A stretch of 64,000 bases of DNA from Thalassocella blandensis (lineage in GTDB: Bacteria > Pseudomonadota > Gammaproteobacteria > Pseudomonadales > Cellvibrionaceae): the NCBI GenBank assembly GCA_902141825.1, contig CABFPG010000001.1, positions 248,001-312,000 of the forward strand, read 5' to 3'. Every line of letters begins with the position of its first letter. Within the stretch, counting starts at the first letter, position 1. The notes beneath the pieces were generated by a model. The model was not told where the DNA came from, did not search any database, and worked only from the letters and a program-made list of their open reading frames with translations. Made by a program: the position numbers and the translations under genes. Shown in pieces: positions 35,355 through 44,680 of the stretch.

Positions 35355-35560
35355 AATGTCATTTTTTTCATGAAATTCTGCATGGATAAAACAAAGCGTA
35401 ATATCAGCTACACTTATAACGATTAATAACCACATCACCTTACTAAAAACTTGGCGAAATTACTGAGGGAATGCACGAGCAGGGAAAAAACTTCTTGTCA
35501 AAAACGCGTTGAAAACCAAATAATATTCACCTGCTTTACAACTATCAGGCAAAAGGCCCC

Positions 35561-36043
35561 ATGAGCGAAGAAAAAACACTCGATAAATACGACCGAAAGA
35601 TTTTGGCAAAGCTGCAGGAAGATGCACGCATCACCAACCAAAAGCTTGCCGAAGAGATCAACCTATCCCCCAGTGCGTGCCTACAACGTTTACGCCGCCT
35701 TGAACAGGAAGGTTATTTCAATAGCTATAATGCAAAGTTGAACCTGGACAGAATTGCCAGACATATTTCATGCATTGCCACAATCACCCTCAAAAACCAT
35801 GCTCAGGAAGACTTTGACGCGTTCGAGAAAATGGTAGAAGAAATCCCTGAAATTGTAGAATGCTACACCGTAAGCGGTGAATTTGATTTCTTCTTAAAAG
35901 TGGTTTGCCCCGACATGGCTCATTATTTGAAAATAAATGACCAGCTGGTACGTTCAGGTAATTATACTGTCACAATTCAGACGCATGTCATCATGAAGGA
36001 GAACAAAGCATTTCGAGGCGTAAACCTGGAAAGCCTGTTTTAA
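35561..36043 (+). CDS. Lrp/AsnC-family transcriptional regulator
   Basis: A 160-residue regulator with an N-terminal AsnC-type helix-turn-helix (LDKYDRKILAKLQEDARITNQKLAEEINLSPSACLQRLRRLE) and a C-terminal RAM/ACT-like ligand domain (ECYTVSGEFDFFLKVVCPDM). Members sense amino acids and control their catabolism. It is divergent from astADB and 160 bases upstream of a polyamine-type aminotransferase, so it could control either. AAAGG precedes the ATG. Confidence 0.94.
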   Translation: MSEEKTLDKYDRKILAKLQEDARITNQKLAEEINLSPSACLQRLRRLEQEGYFNSYNAKLNLDRIARHISCIATITLKNHAQEDFDAFEKMVEEIPEIVECYTVSGEFDFFLKVVCPDMAHYLKINDQLVRSGNYTVTIQTHVIMKENKAFRGVNLESLF

Positions 36044-36203
36044 ACAAGACAACGATTATAAAAATCCCCACACAGATATAATCTGCACTTTCCTCCCAAG
36101 CCAGACAAATAAATTGCGGCTTTCTCAACAGAGAACCGTGAGTAATTTTTAGCGTACACCGTATAATAAATCAGGTATTTATTATCAAATTGACAGGTGT
36201 CGA

Positions 36204-37574
36204 ATGAACTCTCGAGGCGATGCGGATTTCACCCATTCAGGCGTAGATCACATACTCCACCCCACCACATCCATTGTTGACATCCAAAAAACCGGCCCAA
36301 GAATTGTCGCTCAGGGAAATGGTGTTTATGTTGAAGATCAACATGGCAACAAGCAAATCGACGCAATCGCAGGACTGTGGTGCGTCAATGTCGGCTATGG
36401 CCGCAAAGAGCTTGCGGATGTTATGGCAAGCGCCAGCGAGAAACTCAGTTATTACCACACCTTTGGCAGCACATCGAACATTCCACAAATAGCACTGGCA
36501 GAGAAACTCATCAGCATCACGCCAAAATCGCTTACTAAGGTGTTCTACGGTTGCTCTGGCAGTGATGCAAATGACACACTGGTAAAAATTGCCTGGCAAT
36601 ACCATCAATTGCGCGGCAAACCCAATAAAGTCAAAATAATTGCACGCGAACAGGCCTACCATGGCACGTCGATTAGCGCTGCCAGTCTCACCGGGCTGCC
36701 GTCATTTCATCGGGGCTTTGGCTTACCACTCGAACGAATCCTGCGAGTCTCATGCCCACACTACTGGCGCTTTGGCAAAACTGATGAAAGCGAAGCGGAA
36801 TACTGTGACCGACTGATACAGGAAGTTGCCGATCTCATCGAAAAAGAAGGTGCAGATAATATTGCCGCATTTATCGCAGAACCTATCATGGCGGCCGGCG
36901 GCGTAATTCCACCACCAAAAGATTATTTCAGTAAGCTGCATCCCCTGTTAAAGCAACATGACATTTTACTGATTGCCGATGAAGTTGTATGCGGATACGG
37001 CCGACTGGGCGTGCAGTTTGGCAGCGAGTTACTCGGCATAGAGCCGGATATGATGGCCAGCGCAAAAGGGCTGACCAGCGGGTATTTCCCACTTTCTGCC
37101 GCGTTTATTTCAGAAAACGTATGGGAAGTAATGACCGAAGGCTCGCGTCAATATGGCTCATTTGCCCACGGATACACCTACAGTGGTCATCCCGTTGGCT
37201 GTGCTGTTGCACTCGCAAATTTGGACCTGATTGAAAAAGAAAAACTCGTGGAAAATGCAAACACCACAGGAGAATATCTTCATCAGCAACTTCAGCAGCG
37301 TTTTGCACACCATCCCCACGTTGGTGAAATACGCGGCCATGGCTTACTCGCCGGCATTCAGCTGGTGGAAGACAAGGCAAGCAAACGGCTATTTGACGTA
37401 CCGAAAAAAATCCCAGCGCAAATCACTAAAGCATGCATGAATGCCGGCATTATTGTCCGCCCTCTGCCGACCATTGGAACTATTGCGCTCTCACCTCCAC
37501 TGACCTTTACAAAAGAGCATGTTGATTTAGTTATCGACGTCATTGAACAGGGTCTCGATCAAGTTCTCGCGTAA
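36204..37574 (+). CDS. Class III aminotransferase, polyamine/omega-amino acid:pyruvate type (SpuC-like)
   Basis: A 456-residue PLP-dependent class III aminotransferase. Motifs are AIAGLWCVNVGYGRKELADVM, FYGCSGSDANDTLVKIAW, AYHGTSISAASLTGLP, LLIADEVVCGYGRLG, and the PLP lysine in ASAKGLTSGYFPLSAA. Length and these motifs fit the SpuC/putrescine-pyruvate and omega-amino acid:pyruvate group more than AstC, which is about 50 residues shorter. Likely roles are putrescine or beta-alanine degradation. The preceding Lrp/AsnC gene probably regulates it, and the Sad-like dehydrogenase at 59.2 kb could act downstream. An intrinsic terminator follows at 37679. Confidence 0.9.
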   Translation: MNSRGDADFTHSGVDHILHPTTSIVDIQKTGPRIVAQGNGVYVEDQHGNKQIDAIAGLWCVNVGYGRKELADVMASASEKLSYYHTFGSTSNIPQIALAEKLISITPKSLTKVFYGCSGSDANDTLVKIAWQYHQLRGKPNKVKIIAREQAYHGTSISAASLTGLPSFHRGFGLPLERILRVSCPHYWRFGKTDESEAEYCDRLIQEVADLIEKEGADNIAAFIAEPIMAAGGVIPPPKDYFSKLHPLLKQHDILLIADEVVCGYGRLGVQFGSELLGIEPDMMASAKGLTSGYFPLSAAFISENVWEVMTEGSRQYGSFAHGYTYSGHPVGCAVALANLDLIEKEKLVENANTTGEYLHQQLQQRFAHHPHVGEIRGHGLLAGIQLVEDKASKRLFDVPKKIPAQITKACMNAGIIVRPLPTIGTIALSPPLTFTKEHVDLVIDVIEQGLDQVLA

Positions 37575-37678
37575 CCAGCACTGAATCAAATTTCACAACA
37601 GGCGAGCTCGTTTTCGAGTTTGCCTTCGCTTTTTACGAGGTATATCCCGTTTTCTCCCCGCTGATTGTTCAGCGCATT

Positions 37679-37708
37679 GGGGTTCACTTTTTGTGAACCC
37701 CCTTTTTA
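37679..37708 (+). terminator. Rho-independent terminator of the aminotransferase gene
   Basis: GGGGTTCAC (37679-37687) pairs perfectly with GTGAACCCC (37693-37701) around a TTTTT loop, followed by CTTTTTAT. It lies about 105 bases after the stop at 37574 and just before the stop of the convergent gene. Confidence 0.92.
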
Positions 37709-37716
37709 TACCGCTC

Positions 37717-38214
37717 TTAACTCGGCTGATAAATCGCTAACTCTTGTAACTCACGAGACTTGTTGTCATCCACCAAAACATCCACCGCATTTATTTTTTC
37801 CAAATATGGTTGCGGAAATGTTCCCTCCAAGGCGCCGGTGAGCACGTGAATTTTGTACCAGCTGTATGGTTTAATCGCCGGGTTTATTGCACTGGCAACA
37901 TACATAAAAACATCCAACTGTTCACCCGCTTCATTTTCGACTTGAACATCCAGAATCTCGTAGGCACTGCCAACACCTTCAATGGTGTCCAAATATGCTT
38001 TTTCTTCCCGATTGATTTCATACACCATGCCCCACACCACATCGTCATCGCTGCCAGTAAAAAATGCATCGCACTTTCCAGATCCATCTGAACCGTGTTG
38101 ATGAAAACGCAAGTCATATTGTTTCAGCGTAAAGACTCCCAGCAATTCAACACCTGGAGTACGATATTTAAGTCGTCGAATCGACATATTGGAGCCGTAG
38201 GCAAAATACTTCAT
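37717..38214 (-). CDS. Gamma-glutamylcyclotransferase-like protein (AIG2/GGCT fold)
   Basis: A protein of about 165 residues starting at the ATG 38214 (a GTG precedes it), with AGAGAAAG upstream. The fold is recognised from YFAYGSNMSIRRL, where YGSN is the substrate loop, VVWGMVYEINREEKAYLDTIEG with the likely catalytic Glu, and YEILDVQVENEAGE. Members release 5-oxoproline from gamma-glutamyl compounds or have related roles. It is convergent with the aminotransferase gene. Confidence 0.9.
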   Translation of the reverse strand: MKYFAYGSNMSIRRLKYRTPGVELLGVFTLKQYDLRFHQHGSDGSGKCDAFFTGSDDDVVWGMVYEINREEKAYLDTIEGVGSAYEILDVQVENEAGEQLDVFMYVASAINPAIKPYSWYKIHVLTGALEGTFPQPYLEKINAVDVLVDDNKSRELQELAIYQPS

Positions 38215-38270
38215 CACTTTCTCTTCGTTCGTCAGTCATAAAACTCGAACGTAAGTTATACCATTTGTAA

Positions 38271-38615
38271 TTAACGAAAGCGACGCAGTGAACTTAAATA
38301 CACAGTAACAGCGCAAAATGAGAGCACACCCATTATCCATAGCAATACAAAATGTGCACCGCTTGATGAGTGATTATCGTTGGCAGGTTGAGGGTATGCT
38401 TGAGGTGCTGCGGCTTGCTGCATGGCGGCTTCGACAGACACAATAGAGGCAGTAATTAAAGGGGGCGCCATCGGAGGGGTTTCATGCCCTTGGACGGATT
38501 GCTCAGGCTGGTCCTGCGCGGCGAGAAATGATGAATATAAGGCGAGAAAACAGGGTATCACGCAAAGCGAAATCATCCTGATAAGCTGCTTGCACCACCT
38601 GCAATCGCGTAACAT
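38271..38615 (-). CDS. Hypothetical membrane-anchored protein
   Basis: A 114-residue protein with an N-terminal signal-like segment (MISLCVIPCFLALYSSFLAAQ), a Pro/Gln/Ala-rich middle and one C-terminal transmembrane helix (FVLLWIMGVLSFCAVTVYLSSLRRFR). No family is recognised. AAGGG just before the ATG is close to the start. The topology, periplasmic and held by a C-terminal anchor, is inference. It lies 56 bases upstream of the cyclotransferase-like gene in the same direction. Confidence 0.5.
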   Translation of the reverse strand: MLRDCRWCKQLIRMISLCVIPCFLALYSSFLAAQDQPEQSVQGHETPPMAPPLITASIVSVEAAMQQAAAPQAYPQPANDNHSSSGAHFVLLWIMGVLSFCAVTVYLSSLRRFR

Positions 38616-38938
38616 AACCCTTAATCTCTCGATTTGACATTGTAAATTACAGGAGTCCCCAGCTTGGCACTGGCACGATACGGCATTGGATATGTCTTGA
38701 ACGTGTCCTGACGTGTGTTCCGTGAGCTATTGACCTGCTCTCGGCGCTTTTATTTCGCGCTTGCTATTAATTTGTGCCAGCCATCAAACTGCGCTTATCA
38801 CTAGCACCAGGTGTTAATATTTGCATAGCACTTCTTAAATATGGACATATCAAACCAGCCACCTGAATCGTGCTATAGCTCCTGGTTAAAATTCTCATTC
38901 CTGAAGATAAAAGCCGGCCCCAGTACCTGGCCTAGTAC

Positions 38939-38986
38939 CTAGTACCTAACTTAGTACCTGAGTTAGTACCTGAGTTAGTACTTGGG
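38939..38986. repeat. 12-bp tandem repeat, about 4 copies
   Basis: TTAGTACCTGAG at 38951-38962 and 38963-38974, TTAGTACTTGGG at 38975-38986, and a diverged copy just before. Further AGTACCT words extend it upstream to about 38922. Confidence 0.85.
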
Positions 38987-39343
38987 TTGCAGACTTATTC
39001 CCAGAAGGATGCTTAGTATAGATTTTAAGTACAAGCGATTTTATCGACTAGACCACACTTTTGGTTGTTTTATATTCTATTTAGCTCTTTTCAGTTGGTC
39101 TTGAAATGCTTTTTTTGTCATCTTCTGCAATTTTGATCACTTTGCCGACAGGCCAGTTGCAGAGCACAGGGTTTAGAAAACCTTAGGTGGGTATGAGAAT
39201 ATCTGGCACTGTTTCTGCCTGTATTTGCAGTATTAGCTGAGTGCTACGTCGGCATGGGTGTTTTTTACTCGACAATTTGGCGGTTCCGAAAGGTGTATCC
39301 ATAACTACAGGCAAATTGAACACCCTTTATAAAACTCCAACGT

Positions 39344-39377
39344 AATGTTTCAGTAATTAAAATGTTTCAGCAATTAA
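39344..39377. repeat. 17-bp direct repeat, 2 copies
   Basis: AATGTTTCAGTAATTAA (39344-39360) is followed by AATGTTTCAGCAATTAA-like sequence (39361-39377). It lies 107 bases upstream of the FMN-reductase gene. Confidence 0.85.
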
Positions 39378-39483
39378 GATGAAGCACATAATGCTTGTAA
39401 TGCTTGGCAGGAGCTAAGGCGCTCCATTGAAACTTTAGCTCTGCCTCAGGCATCAATAATTAAAACCCACAACAGGAGGCCTC

Positions 39484-40023
39484 ATGGCTAATGCTTTAAA
39501 GGTAATCGCTTTTGCCGCTAGCACCAGTAAACAATCCATCAATAAAAAGCTGGTCACTTATGCGACCAGCCTGCTGGAAGGATGCGATGTAGAAATACTG
39601 GATCTGAACGATTACGAAATGCCACTGTTCAGCGTTGATAAAGAAGAGGAAATTGGTCAGCATTCTCTGGCACAGGAACTACTAACGAAAATCGGCGGTG
39701 CGGATGTGGTCATTATTTCATTTGCCGAGCACAACAGCTCATTCAGCGCGGCATATAAAAATACCCTGGACTGGTGTTCGCGTATCGAAAGCAAGGTATA
39801 TCAAGGAAAAGATGCCGTGTATCTCTCAACCTCACCAGGCAAGCGAGGTGGCGCCAATGTAATGCGTACTGCGCTGGAAACTGCTGAGCGTTTTGGCGCC
39901 AATGTCAAAGCACACTTTTCATTGCCCAGTTTCCAAGAAAACTTCGATACTGAATCTATGCGCATCAGCAATCCAGAATTTGATCGAGAACTACGCAACA
40001 CCATGCGGACGATTCAATCATAA
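39484..40023 (+). CDS. NAD(P)H-dependent FMN reductase-like flavoprotein
   Basis: A 179-residue flavodoxin-like protein. The FMN phosphate loop is AASTSKQSINKKL. DVVIISFAEHNSSFSAAYKNTLDW and YLSTSPGKRGGANVM correspond to the conserved YNGSYPG-like and C-terminal flavin segments. These enzymes reduce FMN, quinones, azo dyes or chromate. An excellent ribosome-binding site (CAGGAGG) precedes the ATG. It is followed by a structured spacer and an RND efflux operon on the same strand. Confidence 0.9.
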   Translation: MANALKVIAFAASTSKQSINKKLVTYATSLLEGCDVEILDLNDYEMPLFSVDKEEEIGQHSLAQELLTKIGGADVVIISFAEHNSSFSAAYKNTLDWCSRIESKVYQGKDAVYLSTSPGKRGGANVMRTALETAERFGANVKAHFSLPSFQENFDTESMRISNPEFDRELRNTMRTIQS

Positions 40024-40042
40024 ACCCGTCACTAAGTACTCA

Positions 40043-40151
40043 GCCAACTTCAAATTGAACTCTGCTGTCACATAAGGCTCTGATAGAGCATTTATTATTG
40101 GGGCAGATATCAATGGCATGCTGATAAATAAGATTCTGCCCTGAAGTTGGC
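40043..40151 (+). ncRNA. Candidate structured RNA element upstream of the RND efflux operon
   Basis: This 109-base segment can fold as a three-way junction. P1 pairs GCCAACTTCA (40043-40052) with TGAAGTTGGC (40142-40151), ten perfect pairs. P2 is GCTCT-GAT-AGAGC (40077-40089). P3 pairs GGGCAGA (40101-40107) with TCTGCCC (40135-40141) and continues, past an eight-base bulge, with TATCA/TGATA (40108-40112, 40122-40126) capped by a nine-base loop. P3 stacks directly on P1 with no base between. It ends 79 bases before the adaptor gene. No T run follows either strand, so it is not a plain terminator. It could be a riboswitch-like leader, a small RNA or a palindromic mobile repeat. I do not recognise a known class. 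Confidence 0.5.
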
Positions 40152-40230
40152 GTAATTTGTTACAAAAAAAGTCTCGGCTTTACGTTAAGGTTAAACGCCC
40201 CCTTTCCTCACTTTCAACAAGAGTTAGCAC

Positions 40231-41328
40231 ATGATTGGCAACCCACACGACAACAACTATCGCGGAATTTTTGTTACTTGTTTTTTAATCTTCACTCTTG
40301 TCGCCACTACGGGATGCAACCAATCGGACTCCGAAAAACTGGATACCGCCCCGCTTCGCTTTGTTAAAACACATACTGTAAGCGATGGAAATGCCGTGGA
40401 GTGGCGAGAGTTTCCCGGGCAAGTCGCAGCGTCTCAAACCGCAGATCTCGGCTTTCGAATTTCGGGGAAACTACAGGAGCTTCTCGTGCGCGAAGGCGAC
40501 ATTGTTGAAAAGGACCAGGTAATAGCCAAACTCGAAATGACTGACATCACCATTCAACTCAATAAAGCCGAAGCCGAGTACGAACAAATTCATGCGGATT
40601 TTGAACGTGGAAAAATACTTGCCGACAAGGGGGTGATTTCGCGTTCAGACTACGAAAAACTCAGTGTACAAGATTCAAGTGCTTTGGCAAATTTACAAGC
40701 TGCCAAACAAAATAAGGAATATTCTTCATTGCGAGCGCCATTTAAGGGGCGCATTGCAAAACGCTGGGCGGATAATTTCGAAGAAGTTTCGGCCATGCAA
40801 AAAGTGGTCACGCTGCAGGATATCTCTTCCATCAACATAGAGGTCAGCGTTCCAGAAAGCGTCATGATAAATGTACAGGAAAATGAGACACCTAAGGTTG
40901 TAGCGCGTTTTGATGCGATCCCCGACCGTGAATTTCCACTTCAGTTAAAGGAGGTGGCCACACAGGCAGATGAACTCACCAACACTTTTGAAGTGACGCT
41001 GGTCATGGGCAATATTCCTGGCTATAACATCCTGCCAGGCATGTCTGTAACTGTACGAGGAGAAAGACAATTTCGTACCAGTGACAATGGTGAAGACGCT
41101 ATATTTATTCCCGCACAGGCAGTACTGGACGATGGGAAGGAACGCTACGTATATATCGCTGAACCGCAGGAAGGGGATAATCTGGCAATCGTTAAAAAGC
41201 AGGTCGTCAGTACCGGTAAGCTTTCCAGTGTCGGCCTTGAAATTTTGAGCGGGGTTAAGGCGGGAGACAAAATTGTAATTGCGGGCATGAGCAAAATGTC
41301 CGACGGCTTACGCGTAAAATTGCAGTAG
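40231..41328 (+). CDS. RND efflux periplasmic adaptor (membrane-fusion) lipoprotein
   Basis: A 365-residue HlyD/MexH-type adaptor. The signal peptide ends in VATTGC, a lipobox. The lipoyl half-motif LGFRISGKLQELLVREGDIVEKDQVIAKL, a short coiled-coil hairpin (LNKAEAEYEQIHADFERGKIL) and the second lipoyl half (SSLRAPFKGRIAKRWADNFEEV) follow, then the beta-barrel and membrane-proximal domains (ILPGMSVTVRG, FIPAQAVLDDGKERYVYI). The short hairpin suggests docking to a TolC-like channel encoded elsewhere. The pump gene begins 13 bases after its stop. Confidence 0.94.
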   Translation: MIGNPHDNNYRGIFVTCFLIFTLVATTGCNQSDSEKLDTAPLRFVKTHTVSDGNAVEWREFPGQVAASQTADLGFRISGKLQELLVREGDIVEKDQVIAKLEMTDITIQLNKAEAEYEQIHADFERGKILADKGVISRSDYEKLSVQDSSALANLQAAKQNKEYSSLRAPFKGRIAKRWADNFEEVSAMQKVVTLQDISSINIEVSVPESVMINVQENETPKVVARFDAIPDREFPLQLKEVATQADELTNTFEVTLVMGNIPGYNILPGMSVTVRGERQFRTSDNGEDAIFIPAQAVLDDGKERYVYIAEPQEGDNLAIVKKQVVSTGKLSSVGLEILSGVKAGDKIVIAGMSKMSDGLRVKLQ

Positions 41329-41341
41329 CGGAGCGAATTTC

Positions 41342-44300
41342 ATGAATATTACCCGCGTCGCTATCGATAACAATCGTTTAACCCTCACCCTGCTTTTTGT
41401 AGTCATTGTGATTGGCATTTTTACCTTTGAAAAAATGCCGCGCGCCTATGATCCAGGGTTTATTATCCGCACCGCGCAAGTGGTAACTTATTTTCCTGGT
41501 GCCAGCCCTGAACGAGTTGAAAACCTCGTGACATCGCAAATTGAAGATGTCGTGAAAGAAATTTCCGAATTGGATTTTGTAACCAGTGAATCGCGCACTG
41601 GCGTATCCATCGTAAACATTAACATCAAGGAAAGTTATAAAAAAATGCGTCCTATCTGGGACGATTTACGACGAAAAATAGAGGACGTCGAAACAGATTT
41701 ACCCAGCGGCATTCGCGGTCCCTATGTTAACGATGAGTTTGGCGATGTGTTTGGCATCGTGCTTACCATCACCGGAGAAGGGTTCGACTATGCGCAGTTG
41801 AATCACATCGCCGATGATGTGCAATCGGAACTTCAACGACTCCCGGAAGCCGCCAAAGTTGAAATTTTTGGCGATCAGGACGAACGTGTATTTGTAGAAT
41901 ACGACAATGCACAATTGGCTGAATTAGGCATTTCACCAAGTCAGCTGGCCAATTTTCTTGAAGCTCGGAACATAGTGATCTCTGGAGGAGCATTTGATCT
42001 GGGCAAAGAGCGAATCAGCCTTGAGCCCAGCGGTAATTTTGAGTCAATCGATGAAATCAGACACACAATCATTCACATCCCCGGTTCTACACGCCTGCTT
42101 TACCTGAAAGACATCGCCAAAATTTATCGTGGCTATATCGACCCGCCTACCTCGTTAACGCGCGCCTCCGGACAGGAAGCGATTGCGCTGGCAATCTCCA
42201 TGCGAGAAGGAGGCAACAATATTGTACTGGGCGATCAGGTCATTGATGCGGTCAACCGCTTACAAGAGCAATATCCCTGGGGTATAGATTTTGACCTGGT
42301 AAATTTTTCGCCCGCAGAAGTTGATAAAAAAGTCAGTGAATTCGTTGGCAACCTGCTTCAGGCCATCGCAGTAGTCACCGTGGTAATGCTGTTAACGCTT
42401 GGATTTCGCACAGGATTAATTGTAAGTCTGCTCATTCCTATCACCATGCTGCTAGCTATCATGGTGATGCACTTTTTCAATATTGGCTTTGACCAGATAT
42501 CACTGGCAGCACTAATAATTGCGCTGGGCATGTTAGTGGATAATGGGATTGTCATGAGCGAAAGCATTTTGGTTCAGATGGAGAACGGCAAAAAGGCCTT
42601 AAATGCGGCCATAGATACCGCCACCGAATTACGTGTTCCACTATTAACAGCCTCACTCACAACAGGAGCCGCTTTTTTACCTATTTATCTGGCCGAGTCG
42701 AACGTTGGTGAATTTACCGCCTCACTGTTTACAGTAGTTACCATTACCCTGCTATGCTCCTGGCTTATTGCACTCACGATCATTCCCATGTTGTGTGTAA
42801 CTTTTTTAAAGGTGACGCCGAAACAGAAACACTCATCGCCGGCAACCGCCAGTGATTCTGCCAGTCAACATGCGATAGCCAAAAGCCCTATTTTGAATCT
42901 GTATGCCAATGCGTTATACCTGCTATTACGCTTTCGCATCACCACCCTGGTTGTTACCGTCGTGGTTTTCTGTTGCAGTCTGCTGCTGATTCAGTTTATT
43001 CCAAAGGCGTTTTTCCCACCTTCGGACCGCGCATACTTCAAAGTGGAATTTGAACTTCCACAGGGCTCCACATTCGAAGCGACACAGACCGCAGTGGAAA
43101 GCATTGAAGACTTGCTGGCTAACACATATCAGATTGAAGATGAAAATGCCGCGGGCGTCACCAATTGGATCAGCTATATTGGAAACGCCGGCCCACGTTT
43201 TATTTTGTCTCACAACCCCAAACCCAGCAATAACAGTTATGCACTCATGATAGTAAACGTCAACAATGTTGAGCGCATTCCCGAAATCATGCAGGGTATC
43301 AATCAATTTGCACGAGAACACCATCCGGACCTGGATATTAAAACGCGCTACATCGAAACCGGGCCGGCAGTGGAAAATCCGGTTGAAGTGCGCCTGTCCG
43401 GTGCCGATAAAAAAATGCTGCCTCTCGCAGTAGATGAACTAAAAGAAAAACTGGTAGACATGGGGCAGCTGCAAAACATCAGCGATAACTGGGGCCAGCG
43501 AATCAAAAAACTGGATGTGGATATTGACCAGGCTCGAGCATTAAGAGCAGGCATTAGCAGCCAGGATATCGCGGTTTCTTTACAGAGCGGTCTCTCCGGT
43601 TTAAATCTCACCGAGTATCGTGAAAACGAAGATATTATTCCTGTGGTACTGAGATCCAACGTGGCAACACAGAGCGACATCAATAAAGTTGAATCACTCT
43701 CAGTCTATTCACAGTCGCAAGGAAAATCCCTGCCATTAAAACAAGTGGCCGATATTAATCTGGTATGGGACCGATCACGAATCTATCGTCGCAACGGGGT
43801 AAGGACCGTTACAGTTGGCGCTCAGTTAAAAGGAGATGTGACAGCAGCAGAAAAGTTTGACGAACTGGTACCCTGGCTTGAATCCAAAAAAGACGACTGG
43901 CAAGGTAAGGTTCGCTATGAACTCGGAGGGGAATCTGAAAGCTCCAGCAAGGCAAATGAATCCATTATGGCAAAGCTCCCTATTGCAGGTTTCATTATCC
44001 TTATACTGTTAGTGGCACAATTTAATTCGATTCGCAAATCCCTTATTGTCATCACTACCATTCCGCTGGGACTAATTGGCGTTATCTTAGGGCTGTTTTT
44101 CACCCAGTCCTTCTTTGGCTTTATGACTCTGCTGGGTATCGTCTCATTGGCAGGTATTGTCATCAACAATGCCATTGTATTGTTGGAACGTATCCAGATA
44201 GAAATTGATGCAGGGCTAGCGCCGCTGGATGCCATCATAGAGGCAGCTCAACAACGATTCAGACCTATTTTACTCACCACGGCGACCACGGTATTGGGCT

Positions 44301-44473
44301 TGCTGCCGCTTTATCTGGGCGGCGGAGAGATGTGGGAACCCATGGCCATTTCGATTATGGCAGGTCTGCTATTTTCAACCTTGTTAACATTGGGACTTGT
44401 GCCCGTGTTGTACGCAGTGTTGTATCGTATCGCACCTCAAATCGATCAAGGCACAAAGCAAGAGGCTTCTTAG
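41342..44473 (+). CDS. RND efflux pump inner-membrane permease, AcrB/MexI-like
   Basis: A 1043-residue RND permease of full AcrB-type length with twelve transmembrane helices. Helix 4 carries the proton-relay motif LIIALGMLVDNGIVMSESI, with the usual two Asp reduced to one Asp plus Asn. The second half has LGIVSLAGIVINNAIVLLERI. Large periplasmic loops lie at about 40-330 and 560-870. It is related to the MexI/OqxB-like and heavy-hydrophobe groups; substrate is unknown. It pairs with the adaptor just upstream. No outer-membrane factor follows. A purine-rich repeat lies after its stop. Confidence 0.94.
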   Translation: MNITRVAIDNNRLTLTLLFVVIVIGIFTFEKMPRAYDPGFIIRTAQVVTYFPGASPERVENLVTSQIEDVVKEISELDFVTSESRTGVSIVNINIKESYKKMRPIWDDLRRKIEDVETDLPSGIRGPYVNDEFGDVFGIVLTITGEGFDYAQLNHIADDVQSELQRLPEAAKVEIFGDQDERVFVEYDNAQLAELGISPSQLANFLEARNIVISGGAFDLGKERISLEPSGNFESIDEIRHTIIHIPGSTRLLYLKDIAKIYRGYIDPPTSLTRASGQEAIALAISMREGGNNIVLGDQVIDAVNRLQEQYPWGIDFDLVNFSPAEVDKKVSEFVGNLLQAIAVVTVVMLLTLGFRTGLIVSLLIPITMLLAIMVMHFFNIGFDQISLAALIIALGMLVDNGIVMSESILVQMENGKKALNAAIDTATELRVPLLTASLTTGAAFLPIYLAESNVGEFTASLFTVVTITLLCSWLIALTIIPMLCVTFLKVTPKQKHSSPATASDSASQHAIAKSPILNLYANALYLLLRFRITTLVVTVVVFCCSLLLIQFIPKAFFPPSDRAYFKVEFELPQGSTFEATQTAVESIEDLLANTYQIEDENAAGVTNWISYIGNAGPRFILSHNPKPSNNSYALMIVNVNNVERIPEIMQGINQFAREHHPDLDIKTRYIETGPAVENPVEVRLSGADKKMLPLAVDELKEKLVDMGQLQNISDNWGQRIKKLDVDIDQARALRAGISSQDIAVSLQSGLSGLNLTEYRENEDIIPVVLRSNVATQSDINKVESLSVYSQSQGKSLPLKQVADINLVWDRSRIYRRNGVRTVTVGAQLKGDVTAAEKFDELVPWLESKKDDWQGKVRYELGGESESSSKANESIMAKLPIAGFIILILLVAQFNSIRKSLIVITTIPLGLIGVILGLFFTQSFFGFMTLLGIVSLAGIVINNAIVLLERIQIEIDAGLAPLDAIIEAAQQRFRPILLTTATTVLGLLPLYLGGGEMWEPMAISIMAGLLFSTLLTLGLVPVLYAVLYRIAPQIDQGTKQEAS

Positions 44474-44484
44474 TTGAACTTGGC

Positions 44485-44529
44485 GAAAGAGAGGTGAAAG
44501 AGCGGTGAAAAAAGAGGTGAAAGAGAGGC
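44485..44529. repeat. 11-bp purine-rich tandem repeat, 4 copies
   Basis: GAAAGAGAGGT, GAAAGAGCGGT, GAAAAAAGAGGT and GAAAGAGAGGC run end to end starting 12 bases after the RND pump stop codon, with a partial fifth copy. GAGGT words resemble ribosome-binding sites but no start follows. Confidence 0.85.
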
Positions 44530-44680
44530 GGAAGAGAGAAAGATACAGCGGAGGCAAATATGAAATGTTAACTCTCACTCGGCAGTTTAACCTGCGAACA
44601 AACTCGATTCGTTTCTACGCTGGAAAATCTACACAAGCTCAAATAGCCGTCATACAAATATTTTTATAGAGGTGTTTACC

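Larger units (their letters stand above)
34297..35560. other. 1.26-kb divergent intergenic region with stacked repeats
   Basis: It lies between astA and the Lrp/AsnC gene and must contain both promoters. It holds three separate tandem-repeat clusters within 200 bases (34514-34547, 34583-34627, 34681-34712). Several overlapping frames exist at 34890-35390 on both strands. The most coding-like is the plus-strand frame at 35121-35354, but none has a ribosome-binding site or a known family. No binding site for an arginine regulator was recognised. Confidence 0.55.
38616..39483. other. 870-base intergenic region with two repeat clusters
   Basis: No gene is supported. It holds AGTACCT-containing tandem repeats ending at 38986 and a 17-bp duplication at 39344-39377 followed by a 9-bp one (AATGCTTGK near 39390). 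The FMN-reductase promoter should lie near the 3' end; I see no distinctive operator. Confidence 0.55.

Noticed and set aside
34898-35389. 163-codon frame between astA and the AsnC gene
   Set aside because: No ribosome-binding site, no recognisable domain, His/Pro/Arg-rich text and competing frames on both strands.
36204-37574. Assignment of the aminotransferase as astC
   Set aside because: It is about 50 residues longer than AstC, transcribed away from astADB, and its motifs fit the polyamine/omega-amino acid:pyruvate group better.
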